A stretch of DNA of 64,000 nucleotides from Paenibacillus sp. FJAT-26967 (GCF_001541095.1 NZ_LMXH01000001.1:1500048-1564047), one strand, 5' to 3'; shown: positions 17,242 to 26,410, counted from the stretch's first letter. The notes: generated by a model not told the origin, from the letters alone. A program made the numbers and translations.

Positions 17242-17313
17242 ATGAATCGGGTGCGGAAGAACCGCCCATGTACATGCATACAGCATGTCGTGGGCGGTTT
17301 TTTGTGCTTTTAA
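17242..17313 (+). CDS. Putative 23-residue leader peptide
   Basis: Short frame starting MNRVRKNRPCTC with GAGG six bases upstream. It runs through the terminator hairpin at 17260-17303 and stops at 17311-17313, 22 bases before the kinase start. Translating it would disturb the hairpin, so it could serve attenuation control of the operon. Expression is unproven and chance is possible. Confidence 0.3.
   Translation: MNRVRKNRPCTCIQHVVGGFLCF
17260..17303 (+). terminator. Intrinsic terminator or attenuator before the kinase gene
   Basis: Eleven-base stem AACCGCCCATG/CGTGGGCGGTT (one G-T pair) followed by six T. It lies 120 bases after the previous gene but only 33 bases before the kinase start and downstream of a promoter-like sequence. 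Confidence 0.8.
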
Positions 17314-17335
17314 CATCTGAAGGGGGTGATGAGAG

Positions 17336-18826
17336 GTGGGGCCAGGTCATAGCAGGCTTGGAACCGGTACCGTGCTTAGCGGACGGTATAAGGTATTATC
17401 CGTAATCGGCCGGGGTGGCATGGGAACCGTGTATTTAGCCGAGGATTTGAAGCTGAGGGGCAAGCGCTGGGCCATTAAAGAAACACAGCACGTCTTGCAT
17501 GATTATCAGAGGTTTATTGATGAAGCCGAAATGTTAATCCGCCTGCATCATCGGAATCTTCCCGGTATTGTGGATTATTTTCCGCCATGCGAGGACGGCT
17601 ATAGTTACCTTGTGATGGATTACATTGAAGGAGAAACGCTTGCCGCCCGGTTTATAAGGCTCGGACAGCGTGTAGAAGTCACGGAAGCGTTAGCTATCGC
17701 CAAACAACTTTGCGAGTTGTTTCATTATCTGCATGATGAGCTGCCTGTTCCTATGATTTACAGGGATCTGAAGCCGTCCAACATTATGATTGACAGCCAG
17801 GACCATGTGCGGCTTATTGATTTTGGCATCGCCAGACATTACAAGACAGGCGGAAACTTGGATACCGTTCAAGTGGGAACGATAGGTTTTGCTGCACCGG
17901 AACAGTTCGAGCACAAGCAGACTGACCGGCGGACGGATCTGTATTCGCTGGGAGCCGTGCTATATTTCCTGCTCAGCGGCGGCAAATATTCCTATTCTTC
18001 GAATAAGCCTCTTTCGGATATGAATGAGGATGTGTCACACGATTTGTCTGATATCGTAGATAAGCTGCTTATGACAGATCCGGCCAGGCGCTACTCCAAT
18101 GCCCGTGAGCTGAGAAAGGAGCTGGAACGTGTATCGGCCACTCTTCTGCAGGAAGACAGCATGACGGCTTCTTCCCGGTCTTATCTGGGTCCTGTCGTAA
18201 TCGCTGTTAGCGGAATAGGACCGGGTACGGGGAGTACCCATACTGCTGTACTCGTGGCGCATTTTCTAGCTCGTAAGCGCCGGAATGTAGCGCTTGTAGA
18301 AGCCAATGATTCGGGCGACTTCAGCCGGATTGAGTGCACATATGAAGGTGTCAAAGAACCGATTTATGACCGTCCTGCCTTTAACCTGCGGGGGGTGCGG
18401 TATGCCAAAGCGGATGACGGGCTCGATATGATTGCTTTGTTGTCGGGACCGTATGATTTTATCGTACTTGATCTCGGGAGTTATACGAAGACCGAGTGGT
18501 TTGGAGAATTTATGCGGGCCGCTGTGCAAATCGTTGTAAGCACCGGTGCAGAATGGAAGCGGGCAGACATTTTATCTTTCTTTGAAGCCTATCCTGAACT
18601 TGAGCCTGCCCATTGCAGTCTCTTCGTACCTTTTGCTTCCAAGTCGATGATCCGTGATTTACGCAGTCTGCTCCCGGAATACCGGGTAATCGCTCTGCCT
18701 GTTCATTCCGATCCGTTCTGCCATCAACAAGATACAGCGGTCATACTCGAAGAGTGGCTGGGGCTTGCGGAGCGACGGAAGAAAAAATCAAGTCTATTAC
18801 GTTTTAAATGGTTTAGAGCCTTTTAA
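17336..18826 (+). CDS. Ser/Thr protein kinase fused to a ParA-like domain
   Basis: First gene of the Tad-like operon, 496 residues, GTG start with AAGGGGGTG upstream. Residues 15-280 form a Hanks-type kinase with all key parts: GRGGMGTVY loop, WAIKE lysine near 47, YRDLKPSN catalytic loop near 143, DFG near 162, and AAPEQF. Unlike PrkC, no membrane span or PASTA repeats follow. Residues 284-480 resemble a SIMIBI/ParA domain: strand VVIAVSGIGPGTGSTHTAVL, VALVEAN, and FIVLDLGS in the Walker B position. The nucleotide-binding lysine of the P-loop is absent. I infer that the kinase phosphorylates parts of the machine encoded downstream; no target is shown. Confidence 0.9.
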   Translation: MGPGHSRLGTGTVLSGRYKVLSVIGRGGMGTVYLAEDLKLRGKRWAIKETQHVLHDYQRFIDEAEMLIRLHHRNLPGIVDYFPPCEDGYSYLVMDYIEGETLAARFIRLGQRVEVTEALAIAKQLCELFHYLHDELPVPMIYRDLKPSNIMIDSQDHVRLIDFGIARHYKTGGNLDTVQVGTIGFAAPEQFEHKQTDRRTDLYSLGAVLYFLLSGGKYSYSSNKPLSDMNEDVSHDLSDIVDKLLMTDPARRYSNARELRKELERVSATLLQEDSMTASSRSYLGPVVIAVSGIGPGTGSTHTAVLVAHFLARKRRNVALVEANDSGDFSRIECTYEGVKEPIYDRPAFNLRGVRYAKADDGLDMIALLSGPYDFIVLDLGSYTKTEWFGEFMRAAVQIVVSTGAEWKRADILSFFEAYPELEPAHCSLFVPFASKSMIRDLRSLLPEYRVIALPVHSDPFCHQQDTAVILEEWLGLAERRKKKSSLLRFKWFRAF

Positions 18827-18844
18827 CAGGAAAGGAGAGAGTAT

Positions 18845-19963
18845 GTGTCTGTCATTCGGCAAAGAACTAAACATTTGCTGTACGCCGGTTTGACGGGAGC
18901 GCTAGCGGCGGGTTTGATAGCAGCAGGAGTTTTAATTTACGGCGGACTTCAGAACCGCAAGGAGTTGGAGCAGGTCCAAGAGCGTTATGAAGCGGAACTT
19001 GCAGAAGCAAAAGGTGTTTCGAAGGATATTGGCAGCAGGAAAGTACTCGTGCTCAGCAGAGACGTTGAGGCGGGGGACAAGTTGACGGAAGCCGACGTTA
19101 TCGAGAAAGACATACCCGAATCGGAAGCCCCGGCTTACGCTGAAGAGGACATACTGAAGGTTGTCGGCAAGTCGTTCAAAGTAGCGGCAGGAAAGAATAC
19201 ACCGGTCCTGGCATCGCTGCTGCATGAGGAGGGGGTTATACCAAAGGATCTGAGACATGAGGAATTTAAAATCATAGGTTTGCCGAGCAAGCTTAAAAAG
19301 GACGACGTTGTGGATGTCCGGATCCGTTTCCCTACCGGCCAAGATTATATCGTGATGGCCAAAAAGCATGTAGATGATGTGCAGGAGGGTACGCTCTGGA
19401 TGAAGATGGACGAGAAAGAAATTTTGGACATGTCCAGCGCTATTGTCGACGCTTATTTGCAGGAGGCCAAATTGTATGCACTGACTTATGTAGAGCCCAT
19501 GATGCAGGAGGAGGCAGTGCCTACCTATCCGGTTAATTTAAAAGTACTCGATTTGCTCCGGACGGACCCTAATGTACTGGAAAAAGCCAAGTTCGAATTG
19601 GCTAAAAGTATGCGTCAGCTTCTGGATAAAGATCTGCGGGGGATGGACGAGACGCAGAAGGAGAAAATCAGCAGCAGCCAGTCAAGTCTTCCGACTGAAT
19701 CAGACGCGAATAGATCCGGTTCCGTACAAGCGCCATCAGTTAGGTCGCCCGGAGGAGCCGGCAAAGATTCGGCATCGCCCAGCTGGTCTAGCAGTACCGG
19801 TGTGTCAGGTAAATCAGCCGGTTCCGCCCGCTCTACGGATAATCCTCCAGCAGGCTCTGGGGAGCCGCCGGAGACCCCTGCACTTGAGACGGTCCCTTCG
19901 GAAGTCCGGCAGCAGCAGGAAGATGTTCTGAGAGAAGCTGTTTCGGGCAGATCAGAGCCATAA
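18845..19963 (+). CDS. CpaB/RcpC-like SAF-domain membrane protein
   Basis: Second gene of the Tad-like operon, 372 residues, GTG start with AAAGGAG upstream, 18 bases after the kinase gene. One membrane helix (about 11-33), a short coiled coil (36-56), then a SAF domain (about 64-130) with SRDVEAGDKLTEADV, a typical CpaB/RcpC module. Residues 130-265 are mixed helix/strand, and about 100 C-terminal residues are Ser/Pro/Gly-rich and probably disordered. In Tad systems CpaB supports assembly at the outer face; in a Gram-positive cell a wall- or membrane-side scaffold role is inferred. Confidence 0.82.
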   Translation: MSVIRQRTKHLLYAGLTGALAAGLIAAGVLIYGGLQNRKELEQVQERYEAELAEAKGVSKDIGSRKVLVLSRDVEAGDKLTEADVIEKDIPESEAPAYAEEDILKVVGKSFKVAAGKNTPVLASLLHEEGVIPKDLRHEEFKIIGLPSKLKKDDVVDVRIRFPTGQDYIVMAKKHVDDVQEGTLWMKMDEKEILDMSSAIVDAYLQEAKLYALTYVEPMMQEEAVPTYPVNLKVLDLLRTDPNVLEKAKFELAKSMRQLLDKDLRGMDETQKEKISSSQSSLPTESDANRSGSVQAPSVRSPGGAGKDSASPSWSSSTGVSGKSAGSARSTDNPPAGSGEPPETPALETVPSEVRQQQEDVLREAVSGRSEP

Positions 19964-19985
19964 TTCATGAAAGGAGGCAGGTTTA

Positions 19986-20693
19986 ATGAAGCGGCTCTGT
20001 ATTGGTGCAAGCGAACACAGTGATCTGCTGTTAGGTATATGCCGCCTTGCTGCCATAGCGGGCAAACGTGTGCTGCTGGTTGACGGAACAGCATCCGGCA
20101 GGATCACCTGTATCGTAGCTTCTGAGGAAGGGCCATCACTTATCCGCTTCGGCGGTTTTGATGTGGCCTGTCTTTTTCCCACACTTGGCAGTGTAATTAG
20201 TCATTTAGAGGAGCTGGAGCTCGTTTTTGAGGAATACGAACTCGTGCTGGTAGACACGGATCAACCTGAGTTTTTGGATAAGCTCCAAGGGAGAAGCCTC
20301 AAGTTCGATGGTCTCTACATAACGACAGCATATGATAAGTTTACACTTCATAGGACGGTAAATCTGATTCGGAATATGGATGCTTCAGGCATTCTGCCTT
20401 CCGTGAAGAGTACCGTCGTTATAAGGAATACAGTGGATTGTACCATCGGTGAAGATTATGTTGATAGGATTCTGGCCCCTCTTCCGTTCAAAAGGCCTGA
20501 ACTTTACCATTCGCTTCCGTTTGACGAGGTTGATCTTGCCGCTCTGATTGACAGCGGTCATCAAGGAGTCATAGAACTAAGACGAATGTCAAGAAGCTAT
20601 CGCAGAGTGCTTCTGTCTGTTGCACACGAAATAACCGGAGAGGATGAGCCAGTCCTTAAACGGATGATAAAACAGGCTATGAGGAGGAAATAA
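19986..20693 (+). CDS. Degenerate ParA/MinD-like protein
   Basis: Third gene of the operon, 235 residues, AAAGGAGG eight bases upstream. Fold signals of the ParA/MinD class are visible (KRLCIGAS first strand, KRVLLVDG second strand, YELVLVDTDQPEF in the Walker B position), but the P-loop glycine-lysine motif is missing: the first strand runs into SEHSDLLLGICRL. It is therefore unlikely to bind ATP in the normal way and may act as a structural partner of the neighbouring CpaE-like protein. No membrane span. Assignment rests on fold pattern and neighbourhood, so moderate certainty. Confidence 0.68.
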   Translation: MKRLCIGASEHSDLLLGICRLAAIAGKRVLLVDGTASGRITCIVASEEGPSLIRFGGFDVACLFPTLGSVISHLEELELVFEEYELVLVDTDQPEFLDKLQGRSLKFDGLYITTAYDKFTLHRTVNLIRNMDASGILPSVKSTVVIRNTVDCTIGEDYVDRILAPLPFKRPELYHSLPFDEVDLAALIDSGHQGVIELRRMSRSYRRVLLSVAHEITGEDEPVLKRMIKQAMRRK

Positions 20694-20694
20694 G

Positions 20695-21528
20695 ATGAGC
20701 CAAGTTGCATTTTGGGCACCGGCCCGCGGACATGGAGCAGCGACGTCTAATGTCCTTGCCGTTTCTACTATGATCGCGTTGGATTATTTCGCACGCATCA
20801 TGATAACCCATACCAGAAGGACAAAGACGGCCATGGAGAATGCCTTTAGCCGTTCTGGGGCGGGCGAAGGCAATCTAGTGTCGTTTTGCGAATATGGAAT
20901 GAGTGCATTGGAGCGGCTGCTGGAGAGTGACAAGCTGACTCCTGAGCGGATACAGGATTATACGAAGCCGATTGTGAAGGATCGTCTTGATCTCCTGCCA
21001 GGATCGAGAAAGGGGGAATATGAATCGAGTTTATGCCGCGAGGACACACTCCCTTATATTGTAAAAAGTGCGAGCCGTTACTATGACGTCACCTTCGTTG
21101 ATGTAGGGGATGAAGCCGATGATGGGGCAGCAGCGGCTATTCTCAGAAACTCTGATTTGATCGTGGTTAACCTCAGCCAGAACATAGATATTTTGGAACG
21201 GTACTTTGACAAGGAACTTTGGGTAGAAGGACTTCATATTAAACCACTGGTACTTGTACTGGGTAATTATGACGAAAACTCAAAATACAATGCCGTGAAT
21301 ATAGCCAGAAAATACAAATGGAAACAGCCGATTTATACGGTTCCGCATTTCACCGGCTTTCTTGATGCGAGTAATGAGAAAAACGTTCTGGAGTTTTTCC
21401 TGCGCAACCGGAACGTGGGCTCAAAACACCCGGCGTATGCATTCATTACCGAAGTGAGGCGATTATCCAAAGCGCTTCTTAATGAACTGGGTGTGGACAC
21501 GAACCTTCTTCAGGAAAGGGGCGCCTAG
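20695..21528 (+). CDS. CpaE-like ParA-family protein with atypical P-loop
   Basis: Fourth gene of the operon, 277 residues, GGAGG six bases upstream, starting one base after the previous stop. Opening strand VAFWAPARGHGAATSN occupies the P-loop position. Related Firmicute proteins have a lysine-free G-x-x-G-T-T-S-N form here, and this copy lacks the lysine too. Further features: MITHTRRTKTAMENAF (a typical second motif of that group), YDVTFVDVGD as Walker B, and LIVVNLSQN. Such CpaE-like proteins place or regulate the secretion ATPase CpaF, encoded next. Nucleotide binding is uncertain. Confidence 0.75.
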   Translation: MSQVAFWAPARGHGAATSNVLAVSTMIALDYFARIMITHTRRTKTAMENAFSRSGAGEGNLVSFCEYGMSALERLLESDKLTPERIQDYTKPIVKDRLDLLPGSRKGEYESSLCREDTLPYIVKSASRYYDVTFVDVGDEADDGAAAAILRNSDLIVVNLSQNIDILERYFDKELWVEGLHIKPLVLVLGNYDENSKYNAVNIARKYKWKQPIYTVPHFTGFLDASNEKNVLEFFLRNRNVGSKHPAYAFITEVRRLSKALLNELGVDTNLLQERGA

Positions 21529-21534
21529 CGGGGC

Positions 21535-23433
21535 ATGTCGACTGGAAATGTAAATGCCGCATTCCTTGGCATGGTATTGATTCTGGGAATCGGACTTATT
21601 TATTTGCGGCTTGGCTATTTGCGTCACAAAGACGATGTTATTGCGATCCAGAATAAACAGTATTCTTTGGATAGCATGGCACAATTTATTAGAGATACCT
21701 TTACTGAAATAACAGCGGGGGCTCAGAGCGAGCTTCGCTTGTCAGAAGAAGAGCACCGGCGCAGCCTTAATAAACGGTTGGAGCTTAAAAGAGCTCTTAA
21801 AGGATGCGCGCATGGCGACTTGCAGGATAAAATTTTCGTAAAGCGCATGATAAGTGATTTACTTACTTCCGTATACCAACTGAATAACAGCAAAATTCAT
21901 CTCGCAATTCCGTTTGATACCCCCGCCCTTCTTACTCCGCAGGATCAATTCGACATTTTATTGCATACGTTCAAAAAAAAATATGCATGTGCAGGCCTTA
22001 CCCGTCTTATTGAGAAGCATAAGCTGGATACGATTAAGTATGTAATAGAAGAAGGGGACACACCTTCTTACATCATTACTGCTGATGAAATCAAGAAGAT
22101 CTATTGCAAAGAAATAAAATCTCTTGCCTTTGAAGACAAATTGGAAGTTGTTGTTCAACGTATTTATCAGCACTACAAGGGCTTTGGTGTTATTGATGAA
22201 ATTCGGGATATGCAGATTGACGGCGTTTCCGGTGGAGTATCCGGTGGATGTTCACATGAGCGGATTGACAAAAGTACATTGAGGTCCCTGGGTAATGTAA
22301 AATCCAAATTTTCTGTTTCGCATGATAGCGTTTGGGTCTTTTATAAAGGGAAGTCGATCCATTTCTCTTTTCTGGGATTTGGTTCAACGGATGAGCTTCG
22401 GCGTGTTTGTCAGAACATCTACAAATACAATTACCCTGGACAATTGTCCGAAGCGAATGGATATAAGGTAAACGATATGAAAGATGGTTCGCGAGTCGTT
22501 GTCGTGCGGCCGCCGTTTTCCGAATCATGGGCCTTTTTCGTCCGGAAATTTGATCTGCCGAACGCGGCACTGGAGCAATTAATTGTTAGTCCGAATGCCC
22601 GATTGCCGATTGAAATGATTGGATTCCTCGTCAAAGGCTGCCGCATTACAGCGGTAACCGGTGCACAGGGAAGCGGCAAAACTACGCTGCTGATGGCCAT
22701 GGTTAAGTCGATTTCCGCCACTTTTACACTACGTATTCAAGAGATGGCATGTGAACTCCATTTACGTAAATTATATCCCCAGCGCAATATTCTCAGTTTC
22801 CGAGAAACCGAACATATAACCGGTCAGCAAGGTCTGGACGTTCAGAAGAAAACAGATGGTACCGTGCATATTCTCGGTGAAGTTGCAACGGACAGTGTGG
22901 CTTCATGGATGATTCAGATGGCACAAGTAGCCAGCTTATTTACACTATTCACTCACCATGCAAAAACCTTCTCTCATCTTGTTGAATCGCTCCGTAACTC
23001 ATTGCTCAAAACAGGCATGTTTCATAATGAAGCGATGGCAGAAAGCCAGGTTGTCCATGTCCTCCATTTTGATATTCACCTCCGCAAGCAGGCAGATGGA
23101 AGCAGATATATTGAACGGATAACTGAATGTGTACCTTTGGAGAGGGCCCCTTATCCCAGTCGAGATCAGAAGGAAGAGTCCGCCCCTGACGTAGGCTTGC
23201 AATGGTCGGGGTTTCTTGACAATGCTGCTGAATACTTTCAGCGATCGACAGACCGTAAGCTTTACGAAGCCAGGAATATTATCGAATTCAAAGAAGGTGC
23301 ATACAGAGCCTGCAGCCCGATCAGTCCGCGTAACATTAAAGATATGCTTGATCATATGACGGTAGAGGATGCACAGGTTTTCAAAAGATTTCTGAAAGAA
23401 AACTGGGGAGGAGAAGTCCTTGCCGCTTCGTGA
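21535..23433 (+). CDS. CpaF/TadA-like secretion ATPase with N-terminal membrane helix
   Basis: Fifth gene of the operon, 632 residues. It is the motor protein of the predicted Tad-like machine. Walker A is GAQGSGKTT near residues 378-386, the Asp box region is RIQEMACELHL, Walker B is TVHILGEVA near 442-450 with the catalytic Glu, and the His box is FTHHAKTFSHL. Two features are unusual for this family: an N-terminal membrane helix (about 8-25) and a long N-terminal region of about 230 residues before the ATPase core. The last 14 bases overlap the next gene, suggesting coupled translation. Confidence 0.85.
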   Translation: MSTGNVNAAFLGMVLILGIGLIYLRLGYLRHKDDVIAIQNKQYSLDSMAQFIRDTFTEITAGAQSELRLSEEEHRRSLNKRLELKRALKGCAHGDLQDKIFVKRMISDLLTSVYQLNNSKIHLAIPFDTPALLTPQDQFDILLHTFKKKYACAGLTRLIEKHKLDTIKYVIEEGDTPSYIITADEIKKIYCKEIKSLAFEDKLEVVVQRIYQHYKGFGVIDEIRDMQIDGVSGGVSGGCSHERIDKSTLRSLGNVKSKFSVSHDSVWVFYKGKSIHFSFLGFGSTDELRRVCQNIYKYNYPGQLSEANGYKVNDMKDGSRVVVVRPPFSESWAFFVRKFDLPNAALEQLIVSPNARLPIEMIGFLVKGCRITAVTGAQGSGKTTLLMAMVKSISATFTLRIQEMACELHLRKLYPQRNILSFRETEHITGQQGLDVQKKTDGTVHILGEVATDSVASWMIQMAQVASLFTLFTHHAKTFSHLVESLRNSLLKTGMFHNEAMAESQVVHVLHFDIHLRKQADGSRYIERITECVPLERAPYPSRDQKEESAPDVGLQWSGFLDNAAEYFQRSTDRKLYEARNIIEFKEGAYRACSPISPRNIKDMLDHMTVEDAQVFKRFLKENWGGEVLAAS

Positions 23434-25498
23434 CGGGTTGATTTGGATTTCGGTTGTTTGTATTGCGTGTGCCCTTCTAGCCTGGGTTTTGTATCTATCC
23501 GCTTTACGCAGAGAAGCCAAGCAGACCGGTATGAATGCACATGAGCTGAAGAGTCTGCTTTCTCCCTTAAGGAGAAGCGGTAGAAAACGTCTTAAACAGC
23601 TGCACATTGTTTTATACGGGTATTTGGTCAAGGTCCCCGTAATATCCCGTTACACTCAGCGGATTTATAGAAGACTTGCTCCCCTTTACGCTTATGATGA
23701 ATCGGCTATCCGCATAGAAACAGCAAAAATTACAATTTGCGCAATTTTCATTGCTTGGCTTTCAGCTGGAACCATCCTGCTTTTTTATCCGGACTACTCT
23801 TATATGATAATGGTCCTTTTGGGAGCTCTCATTCTTCACGGGATCTTAATCGATTCACTCGTCCATCGTGCGGAAGAGCGTCTGCTGAAGCAGCTTGTGG
23901 AGGTTTTGTCCGATGTCCGGCATTATTACCATCAGCATGGAATGGCGGACGAGGCCGTTTATGATGCGGCGCAAATAGCAGGGCGCCAGATTGCTCTGCA
24001 TGCGGAAGCTATTTATACACTGCTGACAACGGATCAGTCCGAAACCCGGCTGGAATCTTACTATGAGTCAGCACCAAATCGTTTCATGAAGGTTTTTGCA
24101 GGAGTATCCTTCTTAGTCCGGGAATTCGGGGACAAGATTTTACCTCAAGGATCTATGTATTTGCATGCGCTGAGTAAAATATCAAGCGAAATTCGTTTGG
24201 AGATTTTACGTCAAGAGAAGCTGCAATACATGCTCAAAGGATTGACCATCATAGCTATTGCGCCCATCCTGGCTGCGAAGCCAGTGGAGTCTTGGGCCAG
24301 GAATCATTTTCCGGCGATGGATGAATTTTATTCCGGATCGGCAGGATTTGCAGTGAAATCAGGTATATTCGTGCTTATTCTAATTTGCTTTATATTGCTT
24401 CGCAAGCTTCAGGACATATCGGATGACGCCGGCAAGCAGGGAAGAAAGAAGCCGCCCGAAAAGAATTGGATTCGTGTTCAGGCAGTACAGCGGATTGTCA
24501 GAAAGTTTATGCCTAGTGATCGTTCCGTTGAATTTGCCAAAATAGACAGGCTCCTTAGAGAAGCTAATTCTCCACTGCTTGTTGATTGGCTGTATTTGCG
24601 GAGATTGATACTTGCTTCAGCAAGTTTTCTTCTCTTGTTGAGCATTTTTATGTGCATGCACACCCTAACTGTACGTCAGATCAACTTTTCTCCTACCAGA
24701 AGCGCTGCCATGTTCGGCGTTTTATCGCCGCAGGAGGAGAAGAAAGCAGCCGAACGTACAGAAATTGACCGCGCCATTATTGAAAAGTATAACCAGGGCG
24801 GGGGACAGCTTCGTGAGATTATATCCGGCGAGCTTCAGATTAAGGGGCTGGCCGCTCAACAGACCGAGCTGAATCACACTGCTGACCGCGTTATTAAGAA
24901 ACTTCGGGGTATTTCAGACGCGACCTTGTCCTGGTGGCAGTTGGCGCTTTGCTTTATCTCCGGCTGGATCGGTTATCATTCTCCGATTGTGCTCCTGCAT
25001 ATTCAGATTAGAATGCGCCGCATGGAGTTGAAGAATGAAGTCGATCAGTTTCATACTCTGCTCTCCATTTTGTCCCAGTTCGAGAGAATGTCGGTCGAGC
25101 ACATGCTCGAATGGCTAGACAGGTTTGCAGTTCAGTTTCGGGCGCCTATCTCCTCGTGTCTGCTTGCCTACGAATCCGGTGCTGAAAAAGCTCTGGAAAA
25201 ACTCAAAGAGGAAGCGGCATTTGTGCCTTTTGCACGGATAGTAGAAAGACTTCAGGCTGCGGTCAGTCACATTCCGGTTCTTCAGGCATTTGATGATCTG
25301 GAAGCGGAACAGCATTACCGTTTCGAACAGCGCAAACAGGAATATGAACGCATGATTGAAACGAAAGCGGGCTGGGGACGTTGGATTGGTTTTGCCCCGA
25401 TGTATGCTCTTGTATTTCTTTATCTCGTTATTCCGCTTGTTTATATGAGCATGCAGCAAATGAGCACCTACTACGAACAAATTCAAAAAATTTCTTAA
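23420..25498 (+). CDS. Fused TadB/TadC-like integral membrane platform protein
   Basis: Sixth gene, 692 residues, TTG start with GGGGAGGAG upstream and inside the end of the ATPase gene. It appears to be two T2SSF-type halves in tandem: residues 1-345 with membrane helices near 8-28, 105-140, 240-262 and 285-312, and residues 350-692 with helices near 390-410, 510-540 and 660-682. Tad systems normally encode TadB and TadC separately, so this is probably a fusion. The inner-membrane platform role follows from its place next to CpaF and the helix pattern, not from strong sequence identity. Confidence 0.75.
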   Translation: MPLRDGLIWISVVCIACALLAWVLYLSALRREAKQTGMNAHELKSLLSPLRRSGRKRLKQLHIVLYGYLVKVPVISRYTQRIYRRLAPLYAYDESAIRIETAKITICAIFIAWLSAGTILLFYPDYSYMIMVLLGALILHGILIDSLVHRAEERLLKQLVEVLSDVRHYYHQHGMADEAVYDAAQIAGRQIALHAEAIYTLLTTDQSETRLESYYESAPNRFMKVFAGVSFLVREFGDKILPQGSMYLHALSKISSEIRLEILRQEKLQYMLKGLTIIAIAPILAAKPVESWARNHFPAMDEFYSGSAGFAVKSGIFVLILICFILLRKLQDISDDAGKQGRKKPPEKNWIRVQAVQRIVRKFMPSDRSVEFAKIDRLLREANSPLLVDWLYLRRLILASASFLLLLSIFMCMHTLTVRQINFSPTRSAAMFGVLSPQEEKKAAERTEIDRAIIEKYNQGGGQLREIISGELQIKGLAAQQTELNHTADRVIKKLRGISDATLSWWQLALCFISGWIGYHSPIVLLHIQIRMRRMELKNEVDQFHTLLSILSQFERMSVEHMLEWLDRFAVQFRAPISSCLLAYESGAEKALEKLKEEAAFVPFARIVERLQAAVSHIPVLQAFDDLEAEQHYRFEQRKQEYERMIETKAGWGRWIGFAPMYALVFLYLVIPLVYMSMQQMSTYYEQIQKIS

Positions 25499-25520
25499 CT
25501 TAAAGGAGATTCAACCCAAA

Positions 25521-26000
25521 ATGGGAAACGCACAGAAAGCACTAATTATGGCGGCAGGATTTTTCCTTGCCATTGCATTAATTACGATTGCGGTGGTTAT
25601 GTTTATTTCTGCTCAGGATGCGACTAAAGCGGCACAAAATAATTTTTCCGACATTCAGACAGAGCTTTCCCAAACCGCTTACACCGTATATGATAACACC
25701 GTTGTTTCCGGGAGCCAGGTCGTTAACGCGCTTCGCAAGTTTGCAGACAAGGAACAGTTCGGCATACAAGTGAAGACGGGAAAAAATATGGGGGGTTCGT
25801 GGTATACCAATGTAATTGATATTTCTTCCCCAATAAGCAACAGTTACGGTTCCGTCGTCTCTTCTATACCACGTGAAAATATAAGTCATGCGGCAGTAGA
25901 AGCCCATATTGATTATGTGAATCCAAGCGGCAAATTCAAAGCTAAGATCATTAAGGATAAAAGTAACGTGATCCGCGGCATCGAATTCAGCCAGCAGTAG
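25521..26000 (+). CDS. Single-anchor membrane protein, pilin-like
   Basis: Seventh gene, 159 residues, AAAGGAG upstream. A hydrophobic N-terminal helix (residues 9-30, LIMAAGFFLAIALITIAVVM) is followed by a short helix (DATKAAQNNFSDIQTEL) and an outer domain of about 110 residues. Layout resembles a pilin or pseudopilin, but the Gly-x4-Glu cleavage signature and the +5 Glu are absent, so processing by a prepilin peptidase is not expected. It is probably an extracytoplasmic subunit anchored in the membrane. Not homologous, as far as I can tell, to a named family. Confidence 0.75.
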   Translation: MGNAQKALIMAAGFFLAIALITIAVVMFISAQDATKAAQNNFSDIQTELSQTAYTVYDNTVVSGSQVVNALRKFADKEQFGIQVKTGKNMGGSWYTNVIDISSPISNSYGSVVSSIPRENISHAAVEAHIDYVNPSGKFKAKIIKDKSNVIRGIEFSQQ

Positions 26001-26011
26001 AGGAGAGAAGT

Positions 26012-26410
26012 ATGAGCAGCGCAACTCATTCTATTCTCCATTTCTCCACAGCGATGCTGCTGTTCATGGGCGCCGTCACTTCAGGCGTTATGCTTTTGCT
26101 CACAACTAAAGTAGCAATTGAAGAGACATATGTTTCTCAAGTACAGTTGGATCGAAATCAGCAGACAATAGGACAAACGCTCGGCAGACTGGCTGAGGGG
26201 ACGCTGTATACGGGGGCTGAGGTCATGATGACACTGCATGCTAATGCAGCTGAAACTTTTGACATAGAAGTCGATGGCACTCTCTTTGCAGCCGGGAGAA
26301 GTGCAAATGAGATTGATACGGCGGGTATGGATACAACTGCATTTTACCGGCTGAAAGAAATAAGAAGAAGCGATGGCTCCCTTGGACGGATGATGTTTAC
26401 TAGAATCTGA
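26012..26410 (+). CDS. Single-anchor membrane protein, TadE-like layout
   Basis: Eighth gene, 132 residues, GAGGAGAG five bases upstream. An N-terminal hydrophobic segment (about 8-31, HFSTAMLLFMGAVTSG) is followed by an exposed helix and about 60 residues of mixed structure. Similar in size and layout to the two next proteins and to minor pseudopilins, but with no recognisable cleavage motif. Function inferred only from position. Confidence 0.75.
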   Translation: MSSATHSILHFSTAMLLFMGAVTSGVMLLLTTKVAIEETYVSQVQLDRNQQTIGQTLGRLAEGTLYTGAEVMMTLHANAAETFDIEVDGTLFAAGRSANEIDTAGMDTTAFYRLKEIRRSDGSLGRMMFTRI

